A DNA stretch of 64,000 nucleotides from Pantoea sp. Ap-967 (lineage in GTDB: Bacteria; Pseudomonadota; Gammaproteobacteria; Pseudomonadales; Pseudomonadaceae): positions 124,001 through 188,000 of the forward strand of contig NZ_VWXK01000006.1 of assembly GCF_011752565.1 (NCBI RefSeq), written 5' to 3'. The translations under genes and the position numbers were made by a program. The notes below the pieces were generated by a model, which worked only from the letters and a program-made list of their open reading frames with translations, had not been told where the DNA came from and ran no database searches. Positions 56,020 to 64,000 of the stretch are shown piece after piece (positions within the stretch are counted from its first letter, which is position 1; every line of letters starts with the position of its first letter).

Positions 56020-57056
56020 GGCCTCCGTGGAGTGGCAGGTGCCGCAGGCGTGGCTGCGGGGCTGGCGGGCGCCTGGGCCGCCGGGGCGGCAGGTGCGGGC
56101 GAGCCAGCAGGGGCCGGGGCGGCGGCGGGCGCTGGGTGCTCGCCACTGGCGGCCGGCTGGCCGTTGGCTGCTGCACCTTTGCGGTCCGCCTCTTCCTGGG
56201 CGATGGCGGCGTCGGTGGCGCGCTGCTCCGGCGTGCGCCGGTCGCTGAACACCAGCAGCATGTAGCGGCTGCGGTTGAGTGCGGCGGTGGGGATGGCGCG
56301 AACGATGGCGAACGGCTGGCCGGAGTCGTGGATCACTTCATTGACCGTGGCCACCGGGTAACCGGCCGGGAAGCGCTGGCCCATGCCGGAACTCACCAGC
56401 AGGTCACCTTCCTTGATGTCGGCGGTATCGGCCACATGGCGCAGCTCCAGGCGTTCCGGGTTGCCGGTGCCGCTGGCAATGGCACGCAGGCCGTTGCGGT
56501 TCACCTGCACCGGAATGCTGTGGGTGGTGTCGGTGAGCAGCAGCACCCGCGAGGTGTAGGGCATCAGCTCGACCACCTGACCCATCAGGCCACGGGCGTC
56601 GAGCACCGGCTGGCCGAGGAACACGCCGTCGCGCTCGCCCTTGTTGATCAGGATACGGTGGGTGAACGGGTTGGGGTCGACGCCGATCAGCTCGGCCACC
56701 TCGACCTTCTCGTTGACCAGCGCCGAGGAGTTGAGCAATTCACGCAGGCGCACGTTCTGCTCGGTCAGGGCCGCCAGCTTCTGCAGGCGCCCCTGCAGCA
56801 GCAGGGCCTCGGTCTTGAGCTTTTCGTTCTCGGCAATCAACTCGGTGCGGCTGCCGAACTGGCCAGCCACGCCTTGCCACACACGTTGCGGCAGGTCGGT
56901 GATCCAGTACGATTCCATGAGCACCAGGCCCATCTGGCTGCGCACCGGCTTGAGCACGTCGAAGCGCGCGTCGACAACCATCAACGCGACCGACAGCACC
57001 ACCAGTACCAGCAGGCGAACGCCCAGCGAAGGGCCCTTGGAAAAAAGCGGTTTAAT
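56016..57056 (-). CDS. mreC: Rod shape-determining protein MreC, apparent ATT start
   Basis: A bitopic inner-membrane protein that positions cell-wall synthesis in the elongasome. The family N-terminus with its membrane helix (KPLFSKGPSLGVRLLVLVVL, then SVALMVV) is present only if translation begins at ATT, 57054-57056. GAGGAA lies 6 bases before it, and the frame has a stop codon 27 bases upstream with no ATG, GTG or TTG between. The alternative GTG at 57002 cuts off half of the membrane helix and has no ribosome-binding site. The core has NPFTHRILINKGERDGVFLG. The last 50 residues are Ala/Pro-rich and probably disordered. Predicted length is 346. Confidence 0.85.
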   Translation of the reverse strand: MKPLFSKGPSLGVRLLVLVVLSVALMVVDARFDVLKPVRSQMGLVLMESYWITDLPQRVWQGVAGQFGSRTELIAENEKLKTEALLLQGRLQKLAALTEQNVRLRELLNSSALVNEKVEVAELIGVDPNPFTHRILINKGERDGVFLGQPVLDARGLMGQVVELMPYTSRVLLLTDTTHSIPVQVNRNGLRAIASGTGNPERLELRHVADTADIKEGDLLVSSGMGQRFPAGYPVATVNEVIHDSGQPFAIVRAIPTAALNRSRYMLLVFSDRRTPEQRATDAAIAQEEADRKGAAANGQPAASGEHPAPAAAPAPAGSPAPAAPAAQAPASPAATPAAPATPRRP

Positions 57057-57164
57057 GGGCCGTTCCTCGTGGACGACTCAGGAGGTCATTGGACATGGGA
57101 CAACGCACCAGCCTGGTTGCGGGTTGACGGAAACGACGCCCGGACGGACGCCAGCCCAGCACAT

Positions 57165-57191
57165 ACAGGTAGCACTGCGCGTGCTACCTGT
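57165..57191. other. Stable hairpin in the mreB-mreC gap
   Basis: ACAGGTAGCAC and GTGCTACCTGT form a perfect 11-base stem with a 5-base loop. It has no T-run, so it is more likely a processing, stability or attenuating element that lowers mreCD relative to mreB than a plain terminator. Confidence 0.55.
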
Positions 57192-57218
57192 AAACCGGGC
57201 ACTCGAAAGCCGCGTGGA

Positions 57219-58415
<1,197 letters not shown>

Positions 58416-58457
58416 TCACTGCGGACTATCCGCTTCTCGTTTCCCCTGGAGATCCCC

Positions 58458-58745
58458 ATGGCGCTTGAACGCAGCGACGTGGAAAAGATCGCCCATCTGG
58501 CCCGTCTGGGCCTGAATGAAGGCGAACTGCCACGCATTACCGATGCCCTGAACAGCATTCTTGGGCTGGTCGACCAGATGCAAGCGGTCGACACCACTGG
58601 CATCGAGCCCCTGGCCCACCCCCTGGAGGCCAGCCAGCGCCTGCGTCCCGACCAGGTCACCGAAAGCAACCAGCGCGACGCCTACCAGGCCATCGCACCT
58701 TCGACCGAAAGCGGTCTGTACCTGGTTCCGAAAGTCATCGAGTAA
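58458..58745 (+). CDS. gatC: Asp/Glu-tRNA amidotransferase subunit C
   Basis: The 95-residue small subunit of GatCAB, starting [20 protein letters not shown]. It stabilises the GatA-GatB complex. GGAGATCCCC precedes the start. It is divergent from mreB and 15 bases before gatA. Confidence 0.95.
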   Translation: MALERSDVEKIAHLARLGLNEGELPRITDALNSILGLVDQMQAVDTTGIEPLAHPLEASQRLRPDQVTESNQRDAYQAIAPSTESGLYLVPKVIE

Positions 58746-58760
58746 GGGAAAGAGCCTGCC

Positions 58761-60212
58761 ATGCATGAATTGACCCTGGCCGAGATCGCCCGCGGACTCG
58801 CCGACAAGTCGTTTTCCTCCGAAGAGCTGACCACCGCCCTGCTGGCGCGGGTCAAGCAACTCGACCCACAGATCAACAGCTTCATCAGCGTCACCGAAGA
58901 CCTGGCCCTGGGCCAGGCGCGTGCCGCCGACGCCCGTCGCGCCGCCGGTGAAGGCGGTGCGCTGCTGGGTGCGCCAATCGCCCACAAAGACCTGTTCTGC
59001 ACCCAGGGCGTGCGCACCAGCTGCGGCTCGAAGATGCTCGACAACTTCAACGCGCCCTACGACGCCACCGTGGTCGCCAAGCTGGCCGAAGCCGGCATGG
59101 TCACCCTGGGCAAAACCAACATGGACGAGTTCGCCATGGGTTCGGCCAACGAATCCAGCCACTATGGCGCGGTGAAGAACCCGTGGAACCTCGAGCACGT
59201 GCCAGGCGGCTCGTCCGGTGGCTCGGCCGCCGCCGTGGCGGCGCGCCTGCTGCCGGCCACCACCGGCACCGACACCGGCGGTTCGATCCGTCAGCCGGCG
59301 GCGCTGACCAACCTCACCGGCCTCAAGCCCACCTACGGCCGCGTATCGCGCTGGGGCATGATCGCCTACGCCTCGAGCCTCGACCAGGGCGGCCCGCTGG
59401 CGCGCACCGCCGAAGACTGCGCCCTGCTGCTGCAAGGCATGGCCGGCTTCGATGCCAAGGACTCCACCAGCATCGACGAACCGGTGCCGGACTACAGCGC
59501 CAGCCTGAACGGCTCGCTGCAGGGCCTGCGCATCGGCCTGCCGAAGGAATACTTCGGCGCCGGCCTCGACCCGCGCATCGCCGAACTGGTCCAGGCCAGC
59601 GTCAAGGAGCTGGAAAAGCTCGGCGCGGTGGTCAAGGAAATCAGCCTGCCGAACATGCAGCACGCCATTCCGGCGTACTACGTGATCGCCCCTGCAGAAG
59701 CATCCTCCAACCTGTCGCGCTTCGACGGCGTGCGCTTCGGCTACCGCTGCGAAGAGCCCAAGGACCTCACCGACCTGTACAAGCGCTCCCGTGGCGAAGG
59801 CTTCGGCGCCGAAGTGCAGCGGCGCATCATGGTCGGCACCTATGCCCTGTCGGCTGGCTACTACGATGCCTACTACGTCAAGGCGCAGCAGATCCGCCGG
59901 CTGATCAAGAACGACTTCATGGCCGCCTTCGAAGGCGTCGACCTGATCCTCGGCCCAACCACGCCGAACCCGGCCTGGAAGCTTGGCGCCAAGAGCAGCG
60001 ACCCGGTCGCCGCCTACCTGGAAGACGTCTACACCATCACCGCCAACCTGGCAGGCCTGCCGGGCCTGTCGATGCCAGCCGGCTTCGTCGATGGCCTGCC
60101 GGTCGGCGTGCAGCTGCTGGCCCCGTATTTCCAGGAAGGCCGCCTGCTCAACGTCGCGCACCGCTACCAGCAAGTCACCGACTGGCACACCCGCGCCCCT
60201 AACGGCTTCTGA
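58761..60212 (+). CDS. gatA: Asp/Glu-tRNA amidotransferase subunit A
   Basis: The amidase that releases ammonia from glutamine for tRNA amidation. The 483-residue protein shows the Ser-cisSer-Lys triad region: Lys in [10 protein letters not shown], the glycine-serine loop [18 protein letters not shown] and [15 protein letters not shown]. It lies 15 bases after gatC and 11 before gatB. Confidence 0.97.
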   Translation: MHELTLAEIARGLADKSFSSEELTTALLARVKQLDPQINSFISVTEDLALGQARAADARRAAGEGGALLGAPIAHKDLFCTQGVRTSCGSKMLDNFNAPYDATVVAKLAEAGMVTLGKTNMDEFAMGSANESSHYGAVKNPWNLEHVPGGSSGGSAAAVAARLLPATTGTDTGGSIRQPAALTNLTGLKPTYGRVSRWGMIAYASSLDQGGPLARTAEDCALLLQGMAGFDAKDSTSIDEPVPDYSASLNGSLQGLRIGLPKEYFGAGLDPRIAELVQASVKELEKLGAVVKEISLPNMQHAIPAYYVIAPAEASSNLSRFDGVRFGYRCEEPKDLTDLYKRSRGEGFGAEVQRRIMVGTYALSAGYYDAYYVKAQQIRRLIKNDFMAAFEGVDLILGPTTPNPAWKLGAKSSDPVAAYLEDVYTITANLAGLPGLSMPAGFVDGLPVGVQLLAPYFQEGRLLNVAHRYQQVTDWHTRAPNGF

Positions 60213-60223
60213 GGAATTCACAC

Positions 60224-61669
60224 ATGCAATGGGAAGTTGTGATCGGGCTGGAGATTCATACCCAGCTGGCCACCCAGTCGAAGATCTTCTCCGGCAGCGC
60301 CACCACCTTCGGCTCCGAGCCGAACACCCAGGCCAGCCTGGTTGACCTAGGGATGCCCGGTGTTCTGCCGGTGCTGAACCAGGAAGCCGTGCGCATGGCC
60401 TGCATGTTCGGCCTGGCGATCGATGCCGAGATCGGCAAGCGCAACGTGTTTGCGCGCAAGAACTACTTCTACCCCGACCTGCCCAAGGGCTACCAGATCA
60501 GCCAGATGGACCTGCCGATCGTCGGCAAGGGCCACCTGGACATCGCCCTGGAAGACGGCACCATCAAGCGCATCGGCGTCACTCGGGCGCACCTGGAGGA
60601 AGACGCCGGCAAAAGCCTGCACGAAGACTTCAGCGGCTCCACCGGTATCGACCTGAACCGTGCCGGCACCCCGCTGCTGGAGATCGTCTCCGAGCCGGAC
60701 ATGCGCAGCGCCAAGGAAGCCGTGGCCTACGTCAAGGCGATCCACGCGCTGGTGCGCTACCTGGGCATTTGCGACGGCAACATGGCCGAAGGTTCGCTGC
60801 GTTGCGACTGCAACGTGTCGATCCGCCCGAAAGGCCAGGCCGAGTTCGGCACCCGCTGCGAGATCAAGAACGTCAACTCGTTCCGCTTCATCGAACGGGC
60901 GATCAACAGCGAGATCCAGCGCCAGATCGACCTGATCGAGGACGGCGGCAAGGTGGTGCAGGAAACCCGCCTGTACGACCCGAACAAGGACGAAACGCGC
61001 TCGATGCGCAGCAAGGAAGAGGCCAACGACTACCGCTACTTCCCCGACCCGGACCTGCTGCCGGTGGTGATCGAGGACAGCTTCCTGGAAACCGTTCGCG
61101 CAGGCCTTCCCGAGCTGCCACCGCAGAAGGTCGAGCGCTTCCAGAGCCAGTACGGCCTGTCGGCCTACGACGCCAACGTGCTGGCTTCGAGCCGCGAACA
61201 GGCCGACTACTTCGAAGAAGTGGTCAAGGTTGGCGGCGATGCCAAGTTGGCCGCCAACTGGGTCATGGTCGAGCTGGGCAGCCTGCTGAACAAACTGGGC
61301 GTGGAAATCGACCAGGCCCCGGTCAGCGCCGCGCACCTGGGTGGCATGCTGCTGCGCATTCGCGACAACACCATCAGCGGCAAGATCGCCAAGACCGTGT
61401 TCGAGGCCATGGCTGCCGGTGAAGGCGATGCCGACTGCATCATTGAAAGCAAAGGCCTCAAGCAGGTTACCGACACCGGTGCGATCGACAAGATGCTCGA
61501 CGAGGTGCTTGCCGCCAATGCCGAGCAGGTCGAACAGTACCGCGCCGCCGACGAGGCCAAGCGCGGCAAGATGTTCGGCTTCTTCGTCGGCCAGGCCATG
61601 AAGGCCTCCAAGGGCAAGGCCAACCCGGGGCAGGTGAACCAATTGCTCAAGGCCAAGCTCGAAGGGTGA
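60224..61669 (+). CDS. gatB: Asp/Glu-tRNA amidotransferase subunit B
   Basis: The 481-residue kinase/transamidase subunit that activates the misacylated tRNA side chain. It starts [20 protein letters not shown] and carries the signature of PET112/Gat[15 protein letters not shown] and [13 protein letters not shown]. The C-terminal YqeY-like tail binds tRNA. In Pseudomonas GatCAB mainly makes Asn-tRNA. Confidence 0.97.
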   Translation: MQWEVVIGLEIHTQLATQSKIFSGSATTFGSEPNTQASLVDLGMPGVLPVLNQEAVRMACMFGLAIDAEIGKRNVFARKNYFYPDLPKGYQISQMDLPIVGKGHLDIALEDGTIKRIGVTRAHLEEDAGKSLHEDFSGSTGIDLNRAGTPLLEIVSEPDMRSAKEAVAYVKAIHALVRYLGICDGNMAEGSLRCDCNVSIRPKGQAEFGTRCEIKNVNSFRFIERAINSEIQRQIDLIEDGGKVVQETRLYDPNKDETRSMRSKEEANDYRYFPDPDLLPVVIEDSFLETVRAGLPELPPQKVERFQSQYGLSAYDANVLASSREQADYFEEVVKVGGDAKLAANWVMVELGSLLNKLGVEIDQAPVSAAHLGGMLLRIRDNTISGKIAKTVFEAMAAGEGDADCIIESKGLKQVTDTGAIDKMLDEVLAANAEQVEQYRAADEAKRGKMFGFFVGQAMKASKGKANPGQVNQLLKAKLEG

Positions 61670-61706
61670 TTGTTTTTTCCCTGTAGCCCTGCGAGGGCTT
61701 CGCCCT

Positions 61707-61774
61707 CGTTCGCGGGCAAGCCCGCTCCCACAGGAACACCGCTACACCTGTGGGAGCGGGCTTGCCCGCGAATG
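61707..61774. repeat. REP pair between gatB and the RlpA-like gene
   Basis: GTTCGCGGGCAAGCCCGCTC and TGTGGGAGCGGGCTTGCCCG are inverted arms; a smaller GCGAGGGC/GCCCTCG hairpin precedes at about 61690-61708. Confidence 0.85.
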
Positions 61775-61796
61775 GCCGCCCTGGAGAGCATCTGAA

Positions 61797-62171
61797 TTGC
61801 TAAAGCGATCCCTCAGCACCCTCGCCCTCTTCTCCGTCCTGGCCGGCTGCGCCAGCCACGACATCGACCCCCGCGGTTACGACGAAACCGGCACCGCGTC
61901 CTATTACGGCTCACGCCACCACGGCAAACGCACCGCCAGCGGCGATGCCTTCAACCAGCACGGCCTGACTGCCGCCCACCGCAGCCTGCCGTTCGGCAGC
62001 CGGGTACTGGTTACCAACCTGGCCAACGATCGCAGCGTCGTGGTGCGCATCAACGACCGCGGCCCGCACACACGCGGGCGCCTGATCGACCTGTCACGCG
62101 CGGCTGCAGAAAAAATCGGCATGCTCCGTAGCGGAACGGCGCGCGTCCGGGTACAAGGGCTGAGCGACTGA
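61797..62171 (+). CDS. RlpA-like lipoprotein (double-psi beta-barrel)
   Basis: A 124-residue protein with a signal peptide and lipobox LAGC (Cys near residue 18), so it should be lipid-anchored. The mature part is the double-psi beta-barrel of RlpA: TGTASYYGSRHHGKRTASGD, then GLTAAHRSLPFGSRVLVTNL and VVRINDRGPHTRGRLIDLSR. RlpA is a septal lytic transglycosylase in P. aeruginosa; this short version lacks the SPOR domain, so septal targeting is not expected. The start is TTG at 61797 with GGAG about 12 bases upstream; no ATG fits. Confidence 0.88.
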   Translation: MLKRSLSTLALFSVLAGCASHDIDPRGYDETGTASYYGSRHHGKRTASGDAFNQHGLTAAHRSLPFGSRVLVTNLANDRSVVVRINDRGPHTRGRLIDLSRAAAEKIGMLRSGTARVRVQGLSD

Positions 62172-62190
62172 GCCGACAGGAGTCTTCATC

Positions 62191-63276
62191 ATTTTCGACC
62201 TGGCCACCCTCCCCACTTCCAGCCTGCTGCAACTGTGCATCGCCCTGCCGCTGCTGGTCGCCGGGGCCGAATTGCTGGTGCGCGCGGCGTTGCGCCTGGC
62301 CCTGCGCCTGCACGTGCGGCCATTGATCATCGGCCTGAGCCTGGTGGCCTTCGGCAGCACCGCACCGCAGCTGACCGTGAGCCTGCAGGCCGCCTACCAG
62401 GGCGCGCCCGACGTGGCCGTGGGCAGCGTGATCGGCAGCAACATCTTCAATGTGCTGGTGATTCTCGGCCTGGCGGCACTGATTATCCCGCTGCGGGTTT
62501 CACGCCAACTGGTACGCCTGGACATCCCCCTGATGATCGTCGCCAGCGGGCTGGTCTATGCCCTGTGCGGCAATGGCCAGCTGGGCCGGATCGAAGGCCT
62601 GCTGTTGCTGCTGGCACTGGGGGGCTACCTGGCCATGCTCTGGCACCAGTCGCGCCATTATTCACGCACCTACCCCGCACCGCCCCCGGTGGCCGTCAGC
62701 GCCGCACGGTTCTGGTCGGCGACCTTGCTGCAGGTGCTTTTCGGGCTGCTGTTGCTCAGCCTGGCCGGGCATTTGCTGCTGGAGGCTGCCGTGGAGGTGG
62801 CAACCGACCTGGGGCTGTCCGAACGGGTAATCGGTTTGACGGTGGTTGCGGTGTGCACCTCGCTGCCGGAGCTGGCCACCGCCCTGGTCGCCGCCCTGCG
62901 CGGTGAGCGCGAGATTGCCGTGGGCACGGTGATCGGCAGCAACCTGTTCAACCTGCTGGCGGTGCTTGGGCTGACCGCGCTAGTTGCTCCACAGCCGCTG
63001 AGCATTTCACCCAACGCCCTGGGCTTCGATTTCCCGGTGATGCTGGGCGTCGCTGCGCTGAGCCTGCCGGTGTTCTACTCCGGCTACCGGGTAACACGCG
63101 CCGAAGGGCTGGTGTTTCTGTGCCTGTACCTGGCCTACGGCCTGCACGTGGCGGCCTTTACCATGGGCATGCCGCTGGCAGGGCGGCTGGAGCGGCTGAT
63201 GCTGTTCTATGTGCTGCCGGTGCTGGGCTTGGTGCTGCTGTACACCACCTTGCGCGCCTGGCGGCGCCAGCACTGA
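62191..63276 (+). CDS. CaCA-family Ca2+/Na+ antiporter (YrbG-like), apparent ATT/ATC start
   Basis: An inner-membrane exchanger of about 361 residues with two inverted halves. The first alpha-repeat is AFGSTAPQLTVSL, with Gln where most family members have the ion-binding Glu (GTSxPE). The second is CTSLPELATALVAAL with Glu kept. The N-terminal helix LLQLCIALPLLVAGAELLVR requires a start near 62188-62193, where AGGAG lies 5-8 bases before ATC ATT and no ATG, GTG or TTG is available; a TTG at 62272 would cut off the first helix. It follows the RlpA-like gene by 19 bases. Confidence 0.84.
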   Translation: MFDLATLPTSSLLQLCIALPLLVAGAELLVRAALRLALRLHVRPLIIGLSLVAFGSTAPQLTVSLQAAYQGAPDVAVGSVIGSNIFNVLVILGLAALIIPLRVSRQLVRLDIPLMIVASGLVYALCGNGQLGRIEGLLLLLALGGYLAMLWHQSRHYSRTYPAPPPVAVSAARFWSATLLQVLFGLLLLSLAGHLLLEAAVEVATDLGLSERVIGLTVVAVCTSLPELATALVAALRGEREIAVGTVIGSNLFNLLAVLGLTALVAPQPLSISPNALGFDFPVMLGVAALSLPVFYSGYRVTRAEGLVFLCLYLAYGLHVAAFTMGMPLAGRLERLMLFYVLPVLGLVLLYTTLRAWRRQH

Positions 63277-63280
63277 AAAA

Positions 63281-63443
63281 GCATCGCGAGCTACGCTCGC
63301 TCCTACCAGGTCCACGCTGTACCGGTATGCGTCACACCAGGATTGCGCTGTACCGGCATGCGTCACACCAGGATTGCGCTGTACCGGTATGCGTCGCACC
63401 AGGATTGCGCTGTACCGGTAGGAGCGAGCGTAGCTCGCGATGC
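63281..63443. repeat. REP palindrome enclosing a 31-bp tandem repeat
   Basis: A perfect 27-base inverted pair (GCATCGCGAGCTACGCTCGC at 63281-63307, its complement at 63417-63443) encloses three copies of a 31-base unit beginning CTGTACCGGTATGCGTCACA at 63317, 63348 and 63379 and a partial fourth at 63410. Copies differ by single bases (CGGC for CGGT; GTCG for GTCA). Confidence 0.9.
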
Positions 63444-63463
63444 GCCGCTGAGCGGCGCCTGGC

Positions 63464-64000
63464 CTACGCCTGCCGCGCTTTCTTGATCTTGAAGGCCACC
63501 CACAACAGCAGAATCCACCCCGGGATCAGCATCACCGAAATGCGAATCGGCGGGGTCAGGTACATCACCACCAGAATCAGCACGATGAATGCCAGGCACA
63601 GGTAGTTGGTCAGCGGGTGCCCCAAGCTCTTGTAGAACGGCGTGACACCGGCTGCAAGCTTGGCCTTGCGGAACTTCAGGTGGGTGATGCTGATGCTCGC
63701 CCAGTTGATCACCAGCGCCGACACCGCCAAGGCCATCAGCAAACCAAAGGCCTCACCCGGCATCAGGTAGTTGATAACCACACACAGGCCGGTGGCGAAC
63801 GCCGACACCCCCAGCGCCGTCAGCGGCACGCCACTGCGGCTCACCTTGAGCAACTGGCGTGGTGCATCACCCTGGCTGGCCAGGCCAAACAGCATGCGGC
63901 TGTTGGCGTACACGCAGCTGTTGTAAACCGACAGCGCAGCGGTAAGCACCACGATATTGAGGATGGTCGCCACCAGGTCGCTGTCCAGTTCATGGAAAAT
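63464..64000 (-). CDS. Amino-acid permease of the APC family, 3' part
   Basis: The C-terminal 178 residues of an inner-membrane permease of the AroP/GabP/ProY type; the frame continues past base 64000. The visible part begins IFHELDSDLVATILNIVVLT and contains NSCVYANSRMLFGLASQGDA, a signature of this APC subfamily, then four hydrophobic helices and a basic tail ending KIKKARQA. The substrate cannot be told from this end. It converges on the CaCA antiporter gene across the repeat at 63281-63443. Confidence 0.9.
   Translation of the reverse strand: MFHELDSDLVATILNIVVLTAALSVYNSCVYANSRMLFGLASQGDAPRQLLKVSRSGVPLTALGVSAFATGLCVVINYLMPGEAFGLLMALAVSALVINWASISITHLKFRKAKLAAGVTPFYKSLGHPLTNYLCLAFIVLILVVMYLTPPIRISVMLIPGWILLLWVAFKIKKARQA

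Noticed and set aside
63317..63420. Possible CRISPR array
   Set aside because: The 31-base units follow each other directly with no unique spacers and no cas gene is near; it is a tandem repeat.

Overview
The window comes from the chromosome of a Pseudomonas, most likely of the P. putida group. The evidence is high GC with strong third-position bias, the P. putida-type REP elements in many intergenic gaps, and a gene order (gcvH-gcvP-sdaA-gcvT, lptGF, pepA-holC-valS, his-murA-mla, kds-lpt-rpoN-ptsN-rapZ-ptsO, sodA-fumC, tldD-yhdP-rng-maf-mreDCB, gatCAB) that matches what I know of that group. This is recall plus reading; no search was run. I see no rRNA, tRNA, CRISPR array, transposase, integrase or phage gene.

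Layout. 1-4703 is the accessory-looking part: the 3' end of a TyrR/GcsR-like sigma54 activator, the glutamate symporter gltS, and then four consecutive minus-strand genes for colicin/pyocin DNase-type immunity proteins. No toxin gene is present. The array is interleaved with REP elements and a decayed copy of the gltS 3' end. 4190-4703 holds a classic sigma54 control region (candidate activator sites, an IHF site, a -24/-12 promoter) for the glycine cleavage and serine dehydratase operon (4704-10635). 10636-20844 carries a cold-shock gene, an RDD membrane protein, lptF-lptG, pepA, holC, a hypothetical gene, valS and rlmF. 20896-25601 carries hupN, ndpA, a GIY-YIG protein, an NTF2-like protein, and a CynX-like MFS transporter with its GntR regulator.

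25814-33741 is a long minus-strand block: the mla phospholipid-transport operon (mlaF-E-D-C-B), ibaG, murA, hisG, hisD and hisC. Divergent from it, 33989-41008 encodes the LPS pathway (kdsD, kdsC, lptC, lptA, lptB), rpoN, hpf, ptsN, rapZ and ptsO. 41099-44870 is a Fur-box-headed minus-strand operon (fagA-like, fumC, orfX, sodA, ZIP transporter), an iron-starvation module that substitutes Fe-independent fumarase and Mn-SOD. 45073-58256 holds pmbA, yjgA/darP, tldD, a nitrilase, yhdP, rng, maf and mreDCB. 58458-61669 is gatCAB, followed by a small RlpA-like lipoprotein, a CaCA-family antiporter and the 3' part of an amino-acid permease that runs off the window.

The most unusual parts are the toxin-less array of diversified immunity genes between a regulator and its target operon, with traces of REP-bounded segmental duplication; two genes (mreC and the CaCA antiporter) whose conserved N-termini have no ATG, GTG or TTG start but have ATT/ATC behind good Shine-Dalgarno sequences; and a 31-bp minisatellite inside a perfect REP palindrome near the right end.
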